Assembly (NCBI GenBank): GCA_947470165.1
Contig: CANISN010000076.1
Coordinates: 1 to 7,243 of the forward strand
Origin: Burkholderiaceae bacterium
GTDB lineage: Bacteria > Pseudomonadota > Gammaproteobacteria > Burkholderiales > Burkholderiaceae
DNA length: 7,243 nt
Direction of reading: 5' to 3'
A program made the translations under genes and the position numbers. Of the stretch, positions 1-6,417 are shown piece by piece. Under the pieces are notes generated by a model. It searched no databases. It saw nothing but the letters and a program-made list of their open reading frames with translations, and was not told the origin of the DNA. Each line of letters opens with the position of its first letter. Within the stretch, counting starts at the first letter, position 1.

Positions 1-743
1 CTGGCAATTAAAACTGCCTTGACAGCCATATAAGCACGCGTATCTGATTCAGCATTTTGCTCAAGCACTTTGGCCACTGGAGAAACAATCGCGTATGCCA
101 ACAAAATACCCAAAAAGGTACCTACCAGCGCTGCACCAATCAACTTACCTAATTCTGCAGGTGGCAATCCGATCGAACCCATGGTGTGCACCACACCCAT
201 AACCGCCGCCACAATACCGAACGCTGGCAAACCATCGCCTACGTTCGTGACGGACGCTACTGGAATATGCGTTTCTTGATGATGAACGTCAAGCTCTTGC
301 TCCATCAAGCTTTCAATTTGAATTACATCCAATGAGCCACCCAGCATCATACGCAAATAATCGGTAATGAAATCCACTAAATGGTGGTCTTTAGTGATTA
401 ACGGATATTTTTCGAACAGCGGGCTAGCTTCTGGCTCTTCGATATCACCCTCAAGAGACATCAAACCATCACGCTTAATTTTTTGTAGAATCTCAAACAG
501 CAAGCACAAGAGATCTAAATGCATTTGCTTGATATTGCTCTTACCCTTAAAAGCCCCACCCAATGCTGCAAAGGTCTTCTTTAGGTTAATCATGCTGTTA
601 GAAGCAATCATCGTTCCCACAGCAGCACCGACAATGGTAAGAACTTCTGTAGGTTGCCATAAAACCATAATATGGCCGCCATGCAATGCATAGCCACCAA
701 GGGCACAAGCTAACGCAATAATCCACCCTATAGGTATATTCAT
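1..743 (-). CDS. motA: Flagellar motor stator protein MotA (partial, C-terminus outside window)
   Basis: MotA is the inner-membrane stator subunit that, with MotB, conducts protons and pushes on the rotor protein FliG. The first 247 residues are present and the reading frame runs off the window edge; E. coli MotA has 295. By eye it aligns with E. coli MotA with essentially no gaps. It has a GGY near residues 16-18, QP at 30-31, the cytoplasmic segment with MSLEGDIE around 95-102, then VGDGLPAFGIVAAVMG at about 168-183 and LGILLAYAIVSP at about 211-222. The functional residues known from E. coli as E98, P173 and P222 are at the same positions. R90 is K90 here, with R91 next to it. Four membrane segments are expected and the start and end of that pattern are visible. 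The ATG lies 19 bases after the flgL stop, with only a weak purine-rich stretch (AAGAAG) before it. motB is expected downstream. Confidence 0.95.
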   Translation of the reverse strand, partial: MNIPIGWIIALACALGGYALHGGHIMVLWQPTEVLTIVGAAVGTMIASNSMINLKKTFAALGGAFKGKSNIKQMHLDLLCLLFEILQKIKRDGLMSLEGDIEEPEASPLFEKYPLITKDHHLVDFITDYLRMMLGGSLDVIQIESLMEQELDVHHQETHIPVASVTNVGDGLPAFGIVAAVMGVVHTMGSIGLPPAELGKLIGAALVGTFLGILLAYAIVSPVAKVLEQNAESDTRAYMAVKAVLIA

Positions 744-762
744 ACTTCTTTTTACTCAGCTT

Positions 763-1632
763 TTATAGTTTTGAAAATAAGTTACTTTGCTGCAGTCTAG
801 CAAACATTGCTTGGGCTGCATTCAATATCGTCTGGGATCTAGTATAAGCCGCTGTGGCTGCTGCCATATCTGTATCCAAAAGTGCCGATGAGGTGGCTGC
901 CACCTCAGTCCCAATGGCTGAAATTGCGGCTTTAGCATTATCTACTTGCACCGAAATTCCCCCACTTCTTTGCTGGGCTTGGGTTAATTGGTCAAAAGAA
1001 CTATCTAAGCCAGCCGAAACCACCGTTGGATCATTGGCAAAAGAGGTGTTTCCAGCGGCTTTTTCCCCTAAATAAGTCACAAAGTTATCCATACTTTGGT
1101 AGAGCTCGCTCTCAGTAGGGGCATCGTATGCGGCCTCACTACCAAATGCATCAGAAAATGTAACCCCAGAGGAAACCATTAAATTTGGCTCTATTTGAAC
1201 CTGATTAACTTCATCCTGAAATATAGCTGTTCCAGTGCCATCTTGAGCAGTCATTTGAGCTGCAATAGCATCCCGAATCTGCTCTGCTTGTATTTTTAAT
1301 GCGCTGTAGTTCGTTGTATTTAAGATCCCATTTTGAGACTGCACAAATGTTTGCCTTAGCGTATTCATCTCATTAATAATGCTATCGAGTTGAGCTTGCG
1401 CAGTTGAATGCGAACTTTCTACAAATTTTTGATTGGTTTTGAACATTGATAACCGAGCCTCGTCAAATTCAAGACGCACACCCCGACTCACTGCATAAGC
1501 ATTCTCAGATACCTTACTAAATTGATTACCAGAGGTAATTTTCTTTTGCCAGTTCATCGCATCCAAAAGACTATTGTCCATAGACTGAATGCCCGCATCT
1601 AACATTTGATTTGAACTAATTCTGACGCTCAT
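763..1632 (-). CDS. flgL: Flagellar hook-filament junction protein FlgL (HAP3), divergent
   Basis: FlgL forms the second junction ring between the hook and the flagellin filament and is exported by the flagellar type III apparatus. The 289-residue product is slightly shorter than the E. coli protein (317). It starts MSVRISSNQM, matching the family's MRIS.N start, and ends with a typical D1/D0 helix: LLDTDMAAATAAYTRSQ near 251-267, then LNAAQAMFARLQQSNLF at about 270-286. The N-terminal coiled coil carries ITSGNQFSKVSENAYAVSRG at 32-51, where family members normally read like STGKRV.PSDDP.AA, so the usual PSDDP motif is not recognisable. The usual YIFAG-like motif is also replaced, by AIFQDE near 136-141. 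There is no cysteine. A strong ribosome site overlaps the flgK stop. The role rests on both ends of the protein and its position directly after flgK; the central domain is poorly conserved. Confidence 0.9.
   Translation of the reverse strand: MSVRISSNQMLDAGIQSMDNSLLDAMNWQKKITSGNQFSKVSENAYAVSRGVRLEFDEARLSMFKTNQKFVESSHSTAQAQLDSIINEMNTLRQTFVQSQNGILNTTNYSALKIQAEQIRDAIAAQMTAQDGTGTAIFQDEVNQVQIEPNLMVSSGVTFSDAFGSEAAYDAPTESELYQSMDNFVTYLGEKAAGNTSFANDPTVVSAGLDSSFDQLTQAQQRSGGISVQVDNAKAAISAIGTEVAATSSALLDTDMAAATAAYTRSQTILNAAQAMFARLQQSNLFSKL
889..907. repeat. Perfect inverted repeat inside flgL
   Basis: TGAGGTGGC and GCCACCTCA form a 9-base perfect inverted repeat around a single central base. It lies in the 3' part of flgL (codons about 242-248, TEVAATS). 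It is GC-rich compared with its surroundings. No run of T follows directly in the transcribed direction, so it is not a typical intrinsic terminator. It may be chance within codons for Glu-Val-Ala-Ala-Thr. Confidence 0.4.
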
Positions 1633-1638
1633 TTCACT

Positions 1639-1645
1639 CTCCTTA
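1639..1645 (-). promoter_or_regulatory. Ribosome binding site of flgL overlapping the flgK stop codon
   Basis: On the minus strand the bases read TAAGGAG, six bases before the flgL ATG. The first three bases are the TAA stop of flgK, so ribosomes finishing flgK stop on the site itself. This supports the flgL start and suggests translational coupling, which would help match the amounts of the two junction proteins (inference). Confidence 0.8.
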
Positions 1646-4141
1646 GTTCATGATCGATAGTAAGGTGTTAAACATTTGGTTGCCTGTCTGCATCACTTTG
1701 GTAGAGGCACTGTACAACTGTTGGTACTTTAATAAATTTGCAGCCTCTTCATCCAAATTCACACCAGAAATTGCATCTCGCTGGTCCTTTAGGCTCGATA
1801 AAACCGCATCATCAGCCTTTTGTGTATTAGTCCAGGTTGCCACCTGAATACCAACATCATTCACTAAGCCGGAGACAGTGATGCCAAAAATTGAGCTCAT
1901 TTTCTGCACAGCATTTGCGCTATCTGAAGAAATATTGGGATCACCACCATCATAGTAATAGGCAGCATCACTCGGAGCTAATGACACAAAATTTTGCGCA
2001 GTAAGCCCATAATAGTGCAAGGGATTTTGTGAGCCAGTCATTGTGATACTTCTTCCATCGAGAGCTTCAGCTAAATCAGCTGCTGTGCTTACTTTTGCGC
2101 TAGATATATTTTCGATGTCCAGCGCGATGCCAAACTGATAAAAATCTAAGGTAGTTGATTCTCCAGCCAATATGTTTGAGAGGGAAATAGTTTGGGTCTT
2201 TCCAACAGAGTCCTGCATTTGTAGCTCATCTGCGCCCACCATGGTTAATGAATATTTTCCAGCAGTCACATCTGAGCCTGCACGAATAGACGTCACATTC
2301 ACATTACTAGATGTTGTTGTTTCAACGGTAACGCCACCACTGTAACTGGATTCCGTAATCGCGATAGTAACGCCCAATGCATTAACGCCAGTATCAGCTA
2401 AATCGTCAGAATTTCCAGAAATTTGTGCAGTAAATGTTGCCTGAGCATCATCATCACTAAAAGATGCAATAGTCCAGCCTCCTGTACTTCCTACAAGGGT
2501 TCCTATTAGGTCGCCATTACCATCATAAAACTCTTCGTTGATAACTGAACCAGCAGCTCTACCTGCATATGCATCGGCAAAAGCTGAGGCGACTTTGTTA
2601 GCAGTGACAACACCCGTTGCGGTAAATGTAAGCCCGTCTAAAACCACTGTTTCACCAGCAGATAATTCACTAAATGTGACTATTGCTGATTCATGAATAT
2701 CAATCGGTGTATTAATTAAATTAGTTACATCTCCAGGATAGATCGCCGTAAATGTTGCCTGAGCATTACTGTTGCTATAAGAACCAATATTCCAGCGAGA
2801 TAAGGTTCCAGCAAGAGTACCCATACCTGCATAGGTCTCATTAAGCACAGAGCCACTAGTTCTGCCAACGCTAGCATTAGCAAAAATAGAGGCAATTTCA
2901 CTAGCAGTAACATCGCCCGTAGCGGTAAATGTAAGCCCACCTAAGCTTACTGTTTCATTTTCAGATAAATCGCTAAATGTCACTGTTGCTGTCTCATTAG
3001 CATTGATCAATGAGGTACCAGTACTAAGGTTACTTAAAGTTGACACCGCGTTGGATAAGCTACTATATAAATCAGTCATGCTTGTTTCAGAGCTAATCGT
3101 TGGAATCAAGCTTGTGTAATCACTATTTAAATCAAAGTACTGGTTTTGACCAACCTGAAAGCCAAAAATTTTGGTTTTAGGAGATCCATCACCATCGATA
3201 TCAGATGCCCCGTTGACAACCTTTACTAAAGATAGCGCAACCGTATCTAAGCGATTTTGAATGCTGGGTGCAAATTCATTAGCTAGTTTTAATAGAGCAC
3301 CAGCCTGACCACCACTTAGACTTTTCACTGTCTGCAAAACTGTTTTAGATTGGCCATTTTGGGTATTAAATTGCAAAGCAATATGTTCTTGATCTGAATT
3401 GACCGAGACCTTGTTACTAACACCCCGCTCAACTAATGCCAAACCATCCACCATATGAGTTGCGGTTCCATCAGAGTTAATCAAACTCTGACCACCTACC
3501 AATTTTTGCAAACTTGATAGCAACCTATCTCGTTCGTCAAATAGATCTGCTGACGCCGAATTTACTCCTGGATTGGTGCCGTTTTGAATCTTTAAGTTTA
3601 CTGCTGTCAAAGCGGGGACCAAGGTATTAACTTGAGAGATGGTATCTTCAAGGCCAGTTTGCGCTTGGCTCTTAATCTGACCCACGATTTCACTTAAACC
3701 ATTCATTCTTTGCGCAACAACATTTGCTTTGCCCGTAATCCCTGCTGCTAATGCTTTATTAGTGGGATCTGTGGCATATGTTCCCATGGCGTTGAAAAAA
3801 TCTGTCAACGAAGCTGTTAAGCCCACGGACTTTGTAGAAACCAACTTATCGAGCGAGGCCGTATATTGCACCAATGTATCGGAATAGGTTGACTTGGCTT
3901 GTTGGCTTAATAGTTGAGATCCAATTAAAGACGAATATTGACGGGTAAAACCTTCAACCGCAAAGGATGTGCCATTGAGCATTAGCGAGTTCGGCGACAT
4001 CTGATCAATTACAGCATTGGCATTTCTGCGAGAGTATCCCTCAACCGTTGTACCAGCAACGTTTTGCGAGGTAACTAAAATCCCAGCTTGAGCAATTTGT
4101 AAGCCCGCTAAGGCTGAATCGGATATGGAATAAACACCCAT
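1643..4141 (-). CDS. flgK: Flagellar hook-filament junction protein FlgK (HAP1), enlarged by a tandem repeat
   Basis: FlgK forms the first junction ring on top of the hook and is exported by the flagellar type III apparatus. At 832 residues it is far longer than E. coli FlgK (547). The N-terminal helix carries a family-like SALAGLQIAQAG (9-20) followed by SQNVAGTTVEGYSRR (25-39), the usual N..GYSR signature. Residues 195-215 contain the conserved ADLFDERDRLLSSL, and the C-terminus has SGVNLDEEAANLLKYQQLY (792-810) and MFNTLLSIMN. The extra length lies in the surface part: residues about 383-597 are two copies of a domain of roughly 100-113 residues rich in Thr, Ser, Ala and Gly. Residues about 600-700 are a further beta-rich stretch with GKYSLTMVGADELQMQDSVG near 628-647. 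No cysteine is present. The ATG follows the flgJ stop by 17 bases with no strong Shine-Dalgarno. The identity is secure from both ends and from flgL next door. Confidence 0.95.
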   Translation of the reverse strand: MGVYSISDSALAGLQIAQAGILVTSQNVAGTTVEGYSRRNANAVIDQMSPNSLMLNGTSFAVEGFTRQYSSLIGSQLLSQQAKSTYSDTLVQYTASLDKLVSTKSVGLTASLTDFFNAMGTYATDPTNKALAAGITGKANVVAQRMNGLSEIVGQIKSQAQTGLEDTISQVNTLVPALTAVNLKIQNGTNPGVNSASADLFDERDRLLSSLQKLVGGQSLINSDGTATHMVDGLALVERGVSNKVSVNSDQEHIALQFNTQNGQSKTVLQTVKSLSGGQAGALLKLANEFAPSIQNRLDTVALSLVKVVNGASDIDGDGSPKTKIFGFQVGQNQYFDLNSDYTSLIPTISSETSMTDLYSSLSNAVSTLSNLSTGTSLINANETATVTFSDLSENETVSLGGLTFTATGDVTASEIASIFANASVGRTSGSVLNETYAGMGTLAGTLSRWNIGSYSNSNAQATFTAIYPGDVTNLINTPIDIHESAIVTFSELSAGETVVLDGLTFTATGVVTANKVASAFADAYAGRAAGSVINEEFYDGNGDLIGTLVGSTGGWTIASFSDDDAQATFTAQISGNSDDLADTGVNALGVTIAITESSYSGGVTVETTTSSNVNVTSIRAGSDVTAGKYSLTMVGADELQMQDSVGKTQTISLSNILAGESTTLDFYQFGIALDIENISSAKVSTAADLAEALDGRSITMTGSQNPLHYYGLTAQNFVSLAPSDAAYYYDGGDPNISSDSANAVQKMSSIFGITVSGLVNDVGIQVATWTNTQKADDAVLSSLKDQRDAISGVNLDEEAANLLKYQQLYSASTKVMQTGNQMFNTLLSIMN
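2354..2692 (-). repeat. FlgK internal tandem repeat, copy B (residues about 484-596)
   Basis: The second copy opens with ESAIVTFSELSAGETVVL, then DGLTFTATGVVTANKVASAF, and later has DDDAQATFTA at about 563-572. It differs from copy A by about five extra residues around 536-555 (EEFYDGNGDLIGTLVGSTGG) and by a longer tail. DNA identity with copy A includes 17 bases at 2619-2635 (against 2922-2938) and 19 bases at 2430-2448 (against 2748-2766). The repeat boundaries are approximate. Confidence 0.9.
2693..2995 (-). repeat. FlgK internal tandem repeat, copy A (residues about 383-483)
   Basis: The first copy opens with ETATVTFSDLSENETVSL, then GGLTFTATGDVTASEIASIF, and later has NSNAQATFTA at about 457-466. 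The front halves of the two copies are offset by 303 bases and the rear parts by 318, so a 15-base in-frame insertion or deletion separates them. The alternation of short Thr-rich strands suggests a beta-sandwich-like domain exposed on the junction surface; that fold is an inference. Confidence 0.9.
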
Positions 4142-4158
4142 CTGCGTACTTTCTGTAT

Positions 4159-4557
4159 CTACTGGTTGACGGCGCTAGAGCTCGCCAATGAATTGTTTAC
4201 GGCATTTGTAGAAGTTTCGTTTATGTTTTTAGCCTTGATTTGCTGAATTAATTGTTCAGCCATTTTGCTACCGAAGCCAAGACCCTTACCTGCTACTAAT
4301 TGATCAGCGATTTTGTCATCCATAATCTCTAAGTAACCAGATGAGGTAGTGCTAGGCGCATCACCGCCACGAATATTGGTACTTCTCACAATGCTGAGCA
4401 TTTGTCTTACCAGTGTTCGCTCAAATCCCTGCGCTGCTTTACGAATCTTGTCATCAGAGCTCAAACCATTTTGATTGCCGCCACTAGTTGAATCAATCGG
4501 CTTAATTAATCGAACAGAGCTTGAATCAATAGTGGGAGTGATTTTTAAAGGATCCAT
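4159..4557 (-). CDS. flgJ: Flagellar rod-binding/rod-cap protein FlgJ, single-domain form without muramidase
   Basis: FlgJ acts in the periplasm as scaffold or cap for rod assembly. The 132-residue product covers only the rod-binding domain. Family positions are visible: KAAQGFERTLVRQMLSIVR at 40-58, with the F-E pair at 45-46 and M53-L54; SGYLEIMDDKIADQLVAG at 73-90; then KGLGFGSKMAEQL at 91-103. The tail after residue 110 is low-complexity Asn/Ser/Thr/Ala and ends at a TAG. E. coli and Salmonella FlgJ are about 313-316 residues and carry a C-terminal peptidoglycan hydrolase domain. That domain is wholly absent here, and the 17 bases before flgK leave no room for a remnant. The start ATG overlaps the flgI stop as TAATG, and a good ribosome site precedes it. 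A separate cell-wall hydrolase must presumably open the peptidoglycan for the rod (inference). Confidence 0.92.
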   Translation of the reverse strand: MDPLKITPTIDSSSVRLIKPIDSTSGGNQNGLSSDDKIRKAAQGFERTLVRQMLSIVRSTNIRGGDAPSTTSSGYLEIMDDKIADQLVAGKGLGFGSKMAEQLIQQIKAKNINETSTNAVNNSLASSSAVNQ

Positions 4558-5684
4558 TAGATCACCTCTAGTTCAGCTCGCAGAGCACCAGCTGCTCTCA
4601 GAGACTGTAAAATAGAAATTAAATCTTGGGGTGTAGCACCCAGCATATTCAGTGCCTTAACAACTTGATCTAGAGAAGCCCCGCTTGGTACTGAAATCAA
4701 GCTATCAGGCTTTCCATCGTTACTAATTGTTGCGGTATCTGCTGTTGTAACTGTGGTGCCGCCTCTACTAAATGGTAATGGCTGGCTAGTAGTTGGTGTC
4801 TGACTAATTCGTACCGTTAAATTTCCATGAGCAACTGCTGACGGTGATAATTGGACTGCCTGATTCATCACAACTGACCCAGATCGAGAATTAAGCACTA
4901 CACGAGCAGGTCCACTCACAGGGGCTACCTCTAGATTTTGTAGCTCAGCCATAAAGGCAGTTCTTTTCAATGGATCTGTTGGAACTCGAACATTCAATGA
5001 TCTTGCATCGATTGGTAAGGCTGTACCTAAGCCAAAACGACGTCCTACGGCTTCTGCAGTTTTTTGCATTAATCCATAATCACTGCGTCTTAGGTCTAAC
5101 TGAACAAACTCATCTACCAGCAATGAAGGGACTGCTTTTTCGATAATGCCTCCCGATGGAATGCGGCCAGCAGATAAATGATTGACAGAGGTTGCCGCAC
5201 CCCCAGTGGCAGCTCTCGCACCACCAATAACTACATTACCTTGACTCTGCGCATATACCTGGCCATCAGCAGCTTTCAAAGGCGTCATCACCAACGTTCC
5301 ACCCTTCAGGCTTGTTGCATTGCCCAAAGATGAAACAGTTACATCAATCTGCTGACCCGGTCTTGCAAGGGAAGGGAACTCAGCTGTCACCATTACCGCC
5401 GCAGTATTTCTTAACTGAGCTTGCGTTCCGGTTTGTGGAAGGGTAATACCTAGCACCCCAATCATTTGCATCACGCTTTGCAAGGTAAAGGGTGTTTGAG
5501 TAGTTTGATCCCCTGTACCATCTAGACCAACAACTAGGCCATAGCCAACAAGTTGGTTAGGGCGCTGACCAGCAATATCGGCAATATCTTTAATGCGGTC
5601 TGCGTGGACCGGCATAGCAAAAGAGCCTATTGCTAATGTTGTAATAAGTGATTTAGCAAGCGACTGAATGAATATTTTTTTCAT
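4557..5684 (-). CDS. flgI: Flagellar P-ring protein FlgI
   Basis: FlgI polymerises around the rod to form the P-ring in the peptidoglycan layer, part of the bushing for the rotating shaft. The 375 residues are close to the E. coli length (365). A Sec signal peptide is clear: MKKIF start, hydrophobic core at about 12-24, likely cleavage after VHA at residue 28. The mature protein begins with the very conserved DRIKDIADIAGQRPNQLVGY (29-48) and LVVGLDGTGDQT (50-61). The conserved block GGTLVMTPLKAADGQVYAQ lies at 128-146, and the protein ends LRAAGALRAELEVI, as is usual for the family. No cysteine occurs anywhere, whereas E. coli FlgI depends on a disulfide. The ATG lies six bases after the flgH stop with only a weak ribosome site. 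Its stop overlaps the flgJ start by one base. Confidence 0.97.
   Translation of the reverse strand: MKKIFIQSLAKSLITTLAIGSFAMPVHADRIKDIADIAGQRPNQLVGYGLVVGLDGTGDQTTQTPFTLQSVMQMIGVLGITLPQTGTQAQLRNTAAVMVTAEFPSLARPGQQIDVTVSSLGNATSLKGGTLVMTPLKAADGQVYAQSQGNVVIGGARAATGGAATSVNHLSAGRIPSGGIIEKAVPSLLVDEFVQLDLRRSDYGLMQKTAEAVGRRFGLGTALPIDARSLNVRVPTDPLKRTAFMAELQNLEVAPVSGPARVVLNSRSGSVVMNQAVQLSPSAVAHGNLTVRISQTPTTSQPLPFSRGGTTVTTADTATISNDGKPDSLISVPSGASLDQVVKALNMLGATPQDLISILQSLRAAGALRAELEVI
4562..4568 (-). promoter_or_regulatory. Ribosome binding site of flgJ inside the end of flgI
   Basis: The minus strand reads GAGGTGA four bases before the flgJ ATG, within the last codons of flgI. Together with the one-base TAATG stop/start overlap, it fixes the flgJ start and points to coupled translation. 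Confidence 0.75.
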
Positions 5685-5690
5685 ACCAAT

Positions 5691-6416
5691 TTAAAAAGGA
5701 GAAAACTTAAATAGAAGGCGAGCAAACCAACCAACGCCTTGGGTATCATCTGTAACACCACGTCCACGATACTCAATTCGAGCATCAGCAACTTCTTGAG
5801 AATTCACCCGATTAAATACCAATGTATTAGGATTCACAATGCCACCAAAGCGAATAATTTCTTCCTCATTACTAATGGCAACCTGTTTCTCTCCCGCAAC
5901 TACGAGATTTCCATTGGAAAGAATCTCTACTACTGTCACAGTGATCGTCCCTGCAAAGGTATTGTTTGCAGCGCTAGAGCCGGCACCCTCACTCTTTAAA
6001 TCGGCAGAGCCTTCATAATTACTCGCTGCGCGTATGCCTGCAAATTGACCAAATGGCGCACCCACCCCAGCAGTGACATCAAATTTGTTGGCAGCAGTTG
6101 CTTTACGGGCAGCAGATAATGAAGATCCTTTGGCTGCTGCTGTTGTCTCATTCAATATTACCGTCAGAATATCGCCAACATTTCTAGCACGTCGATCTTC
6201 AAATAGCGGTCTGTGACTTACTGCTGATACGTAGGGACCACCAGAATTGGCTGGATATAAGCTCCCCATATTGGCGGAAGTTTCTTGTATCGGCTTTGGA
6301 CGTGCTGTTGAGGGGGTGGTTAATAGCGAAGGTCTATCCGCACTCGCACAGCCAGCCAGATAGAGAACTATTAGAGAGCAGCCGATTACAGAAATGATTC
6401 TCATGAATTTATTCAT
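5691..6416 (-). CDS. flgH: Flagellar L-ring lipoprotein FlgH
   Basis: FlgH is a lipoprotein that forms the L-ring in the outer membrane around the rod. From the chosen start it has 241 residues (E. coli 232). The N-terminus is MNKFMR, then a hydrophobic stretch, then the lipobox LAGC with the acylated cysteine at residue 23. Family blocks follow: RPLFEDRRARNVGDILTVIL at 69-88, NTFAGTITVTVVEILSNGNL at about 152-171, GEKQVAISNEEEIIRFGGIV at 175-194, VADARIEYRGRG at 209-220, and the end GWFARLLFKFSPF. The reading frame stays open 30 codons further upstream into flgG. The start at 6416 is preferred because it gives a proper lipoprotein signal, sits one base after the flgG stop and follows a GGGAGG site. 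A start four codons later (MRIIS) is possible. Confidence 0.96.
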   Translation of the reverse strand: MNKFMRIISVIGCSLIVLYLAGCASADRPSLLTTPSTARPKPIQETSANMGSLYPANSGGPYVSAVSHRPLFEDRRARNVGDILTVILNETTAAAKGSSLSAARKATAANKFDVTAGVGAPFGQFAGIRAASNYEGSADLKSEGAGSSAANNTFAGTITVTVVEILSNGNLVVAGEKQVAISNEEEIIRFGGIVNPNTLVFNRVNSQEVADARIEYRGRGVTDDTQGVGWFARLLFKFSPF

Positions 6417-6417
6417 C

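Noticed and set aside
367..693. Plus-strand open frame of 108 codons
   Set aside because: It lies antisense to motA, whose minus-strand translation aligns throughout with E. coli MotA. The plus-strand product shows no recognisable family features.
744..762. Possible terminator between flgL and motA
   Set aside because: The 19 bases contain no hairpin; the A-rich stretch serves at most as a weak ribosome site for motA.
884..891. GCCGATGA resembling a sigma-28 -10 element
   Set aside because: It is on the plus strand, facing against all genes here, and has no TAAA at the proper distance upstream.
2725..2940. Minus-strand open frame of 71 codons inside flgK
   Set aside because: It is an out-of-frame reading of repeat copy A. 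The Leu-rich product arises from the repeat's base composition and has no ribosome site I can defend.
5739..5999. Plus-strand open frame of 86 codons
   Set aside because: It is antisense to the conserved C-terminal half of flgH and its product is unlike any family I know; it is a shadow frame.
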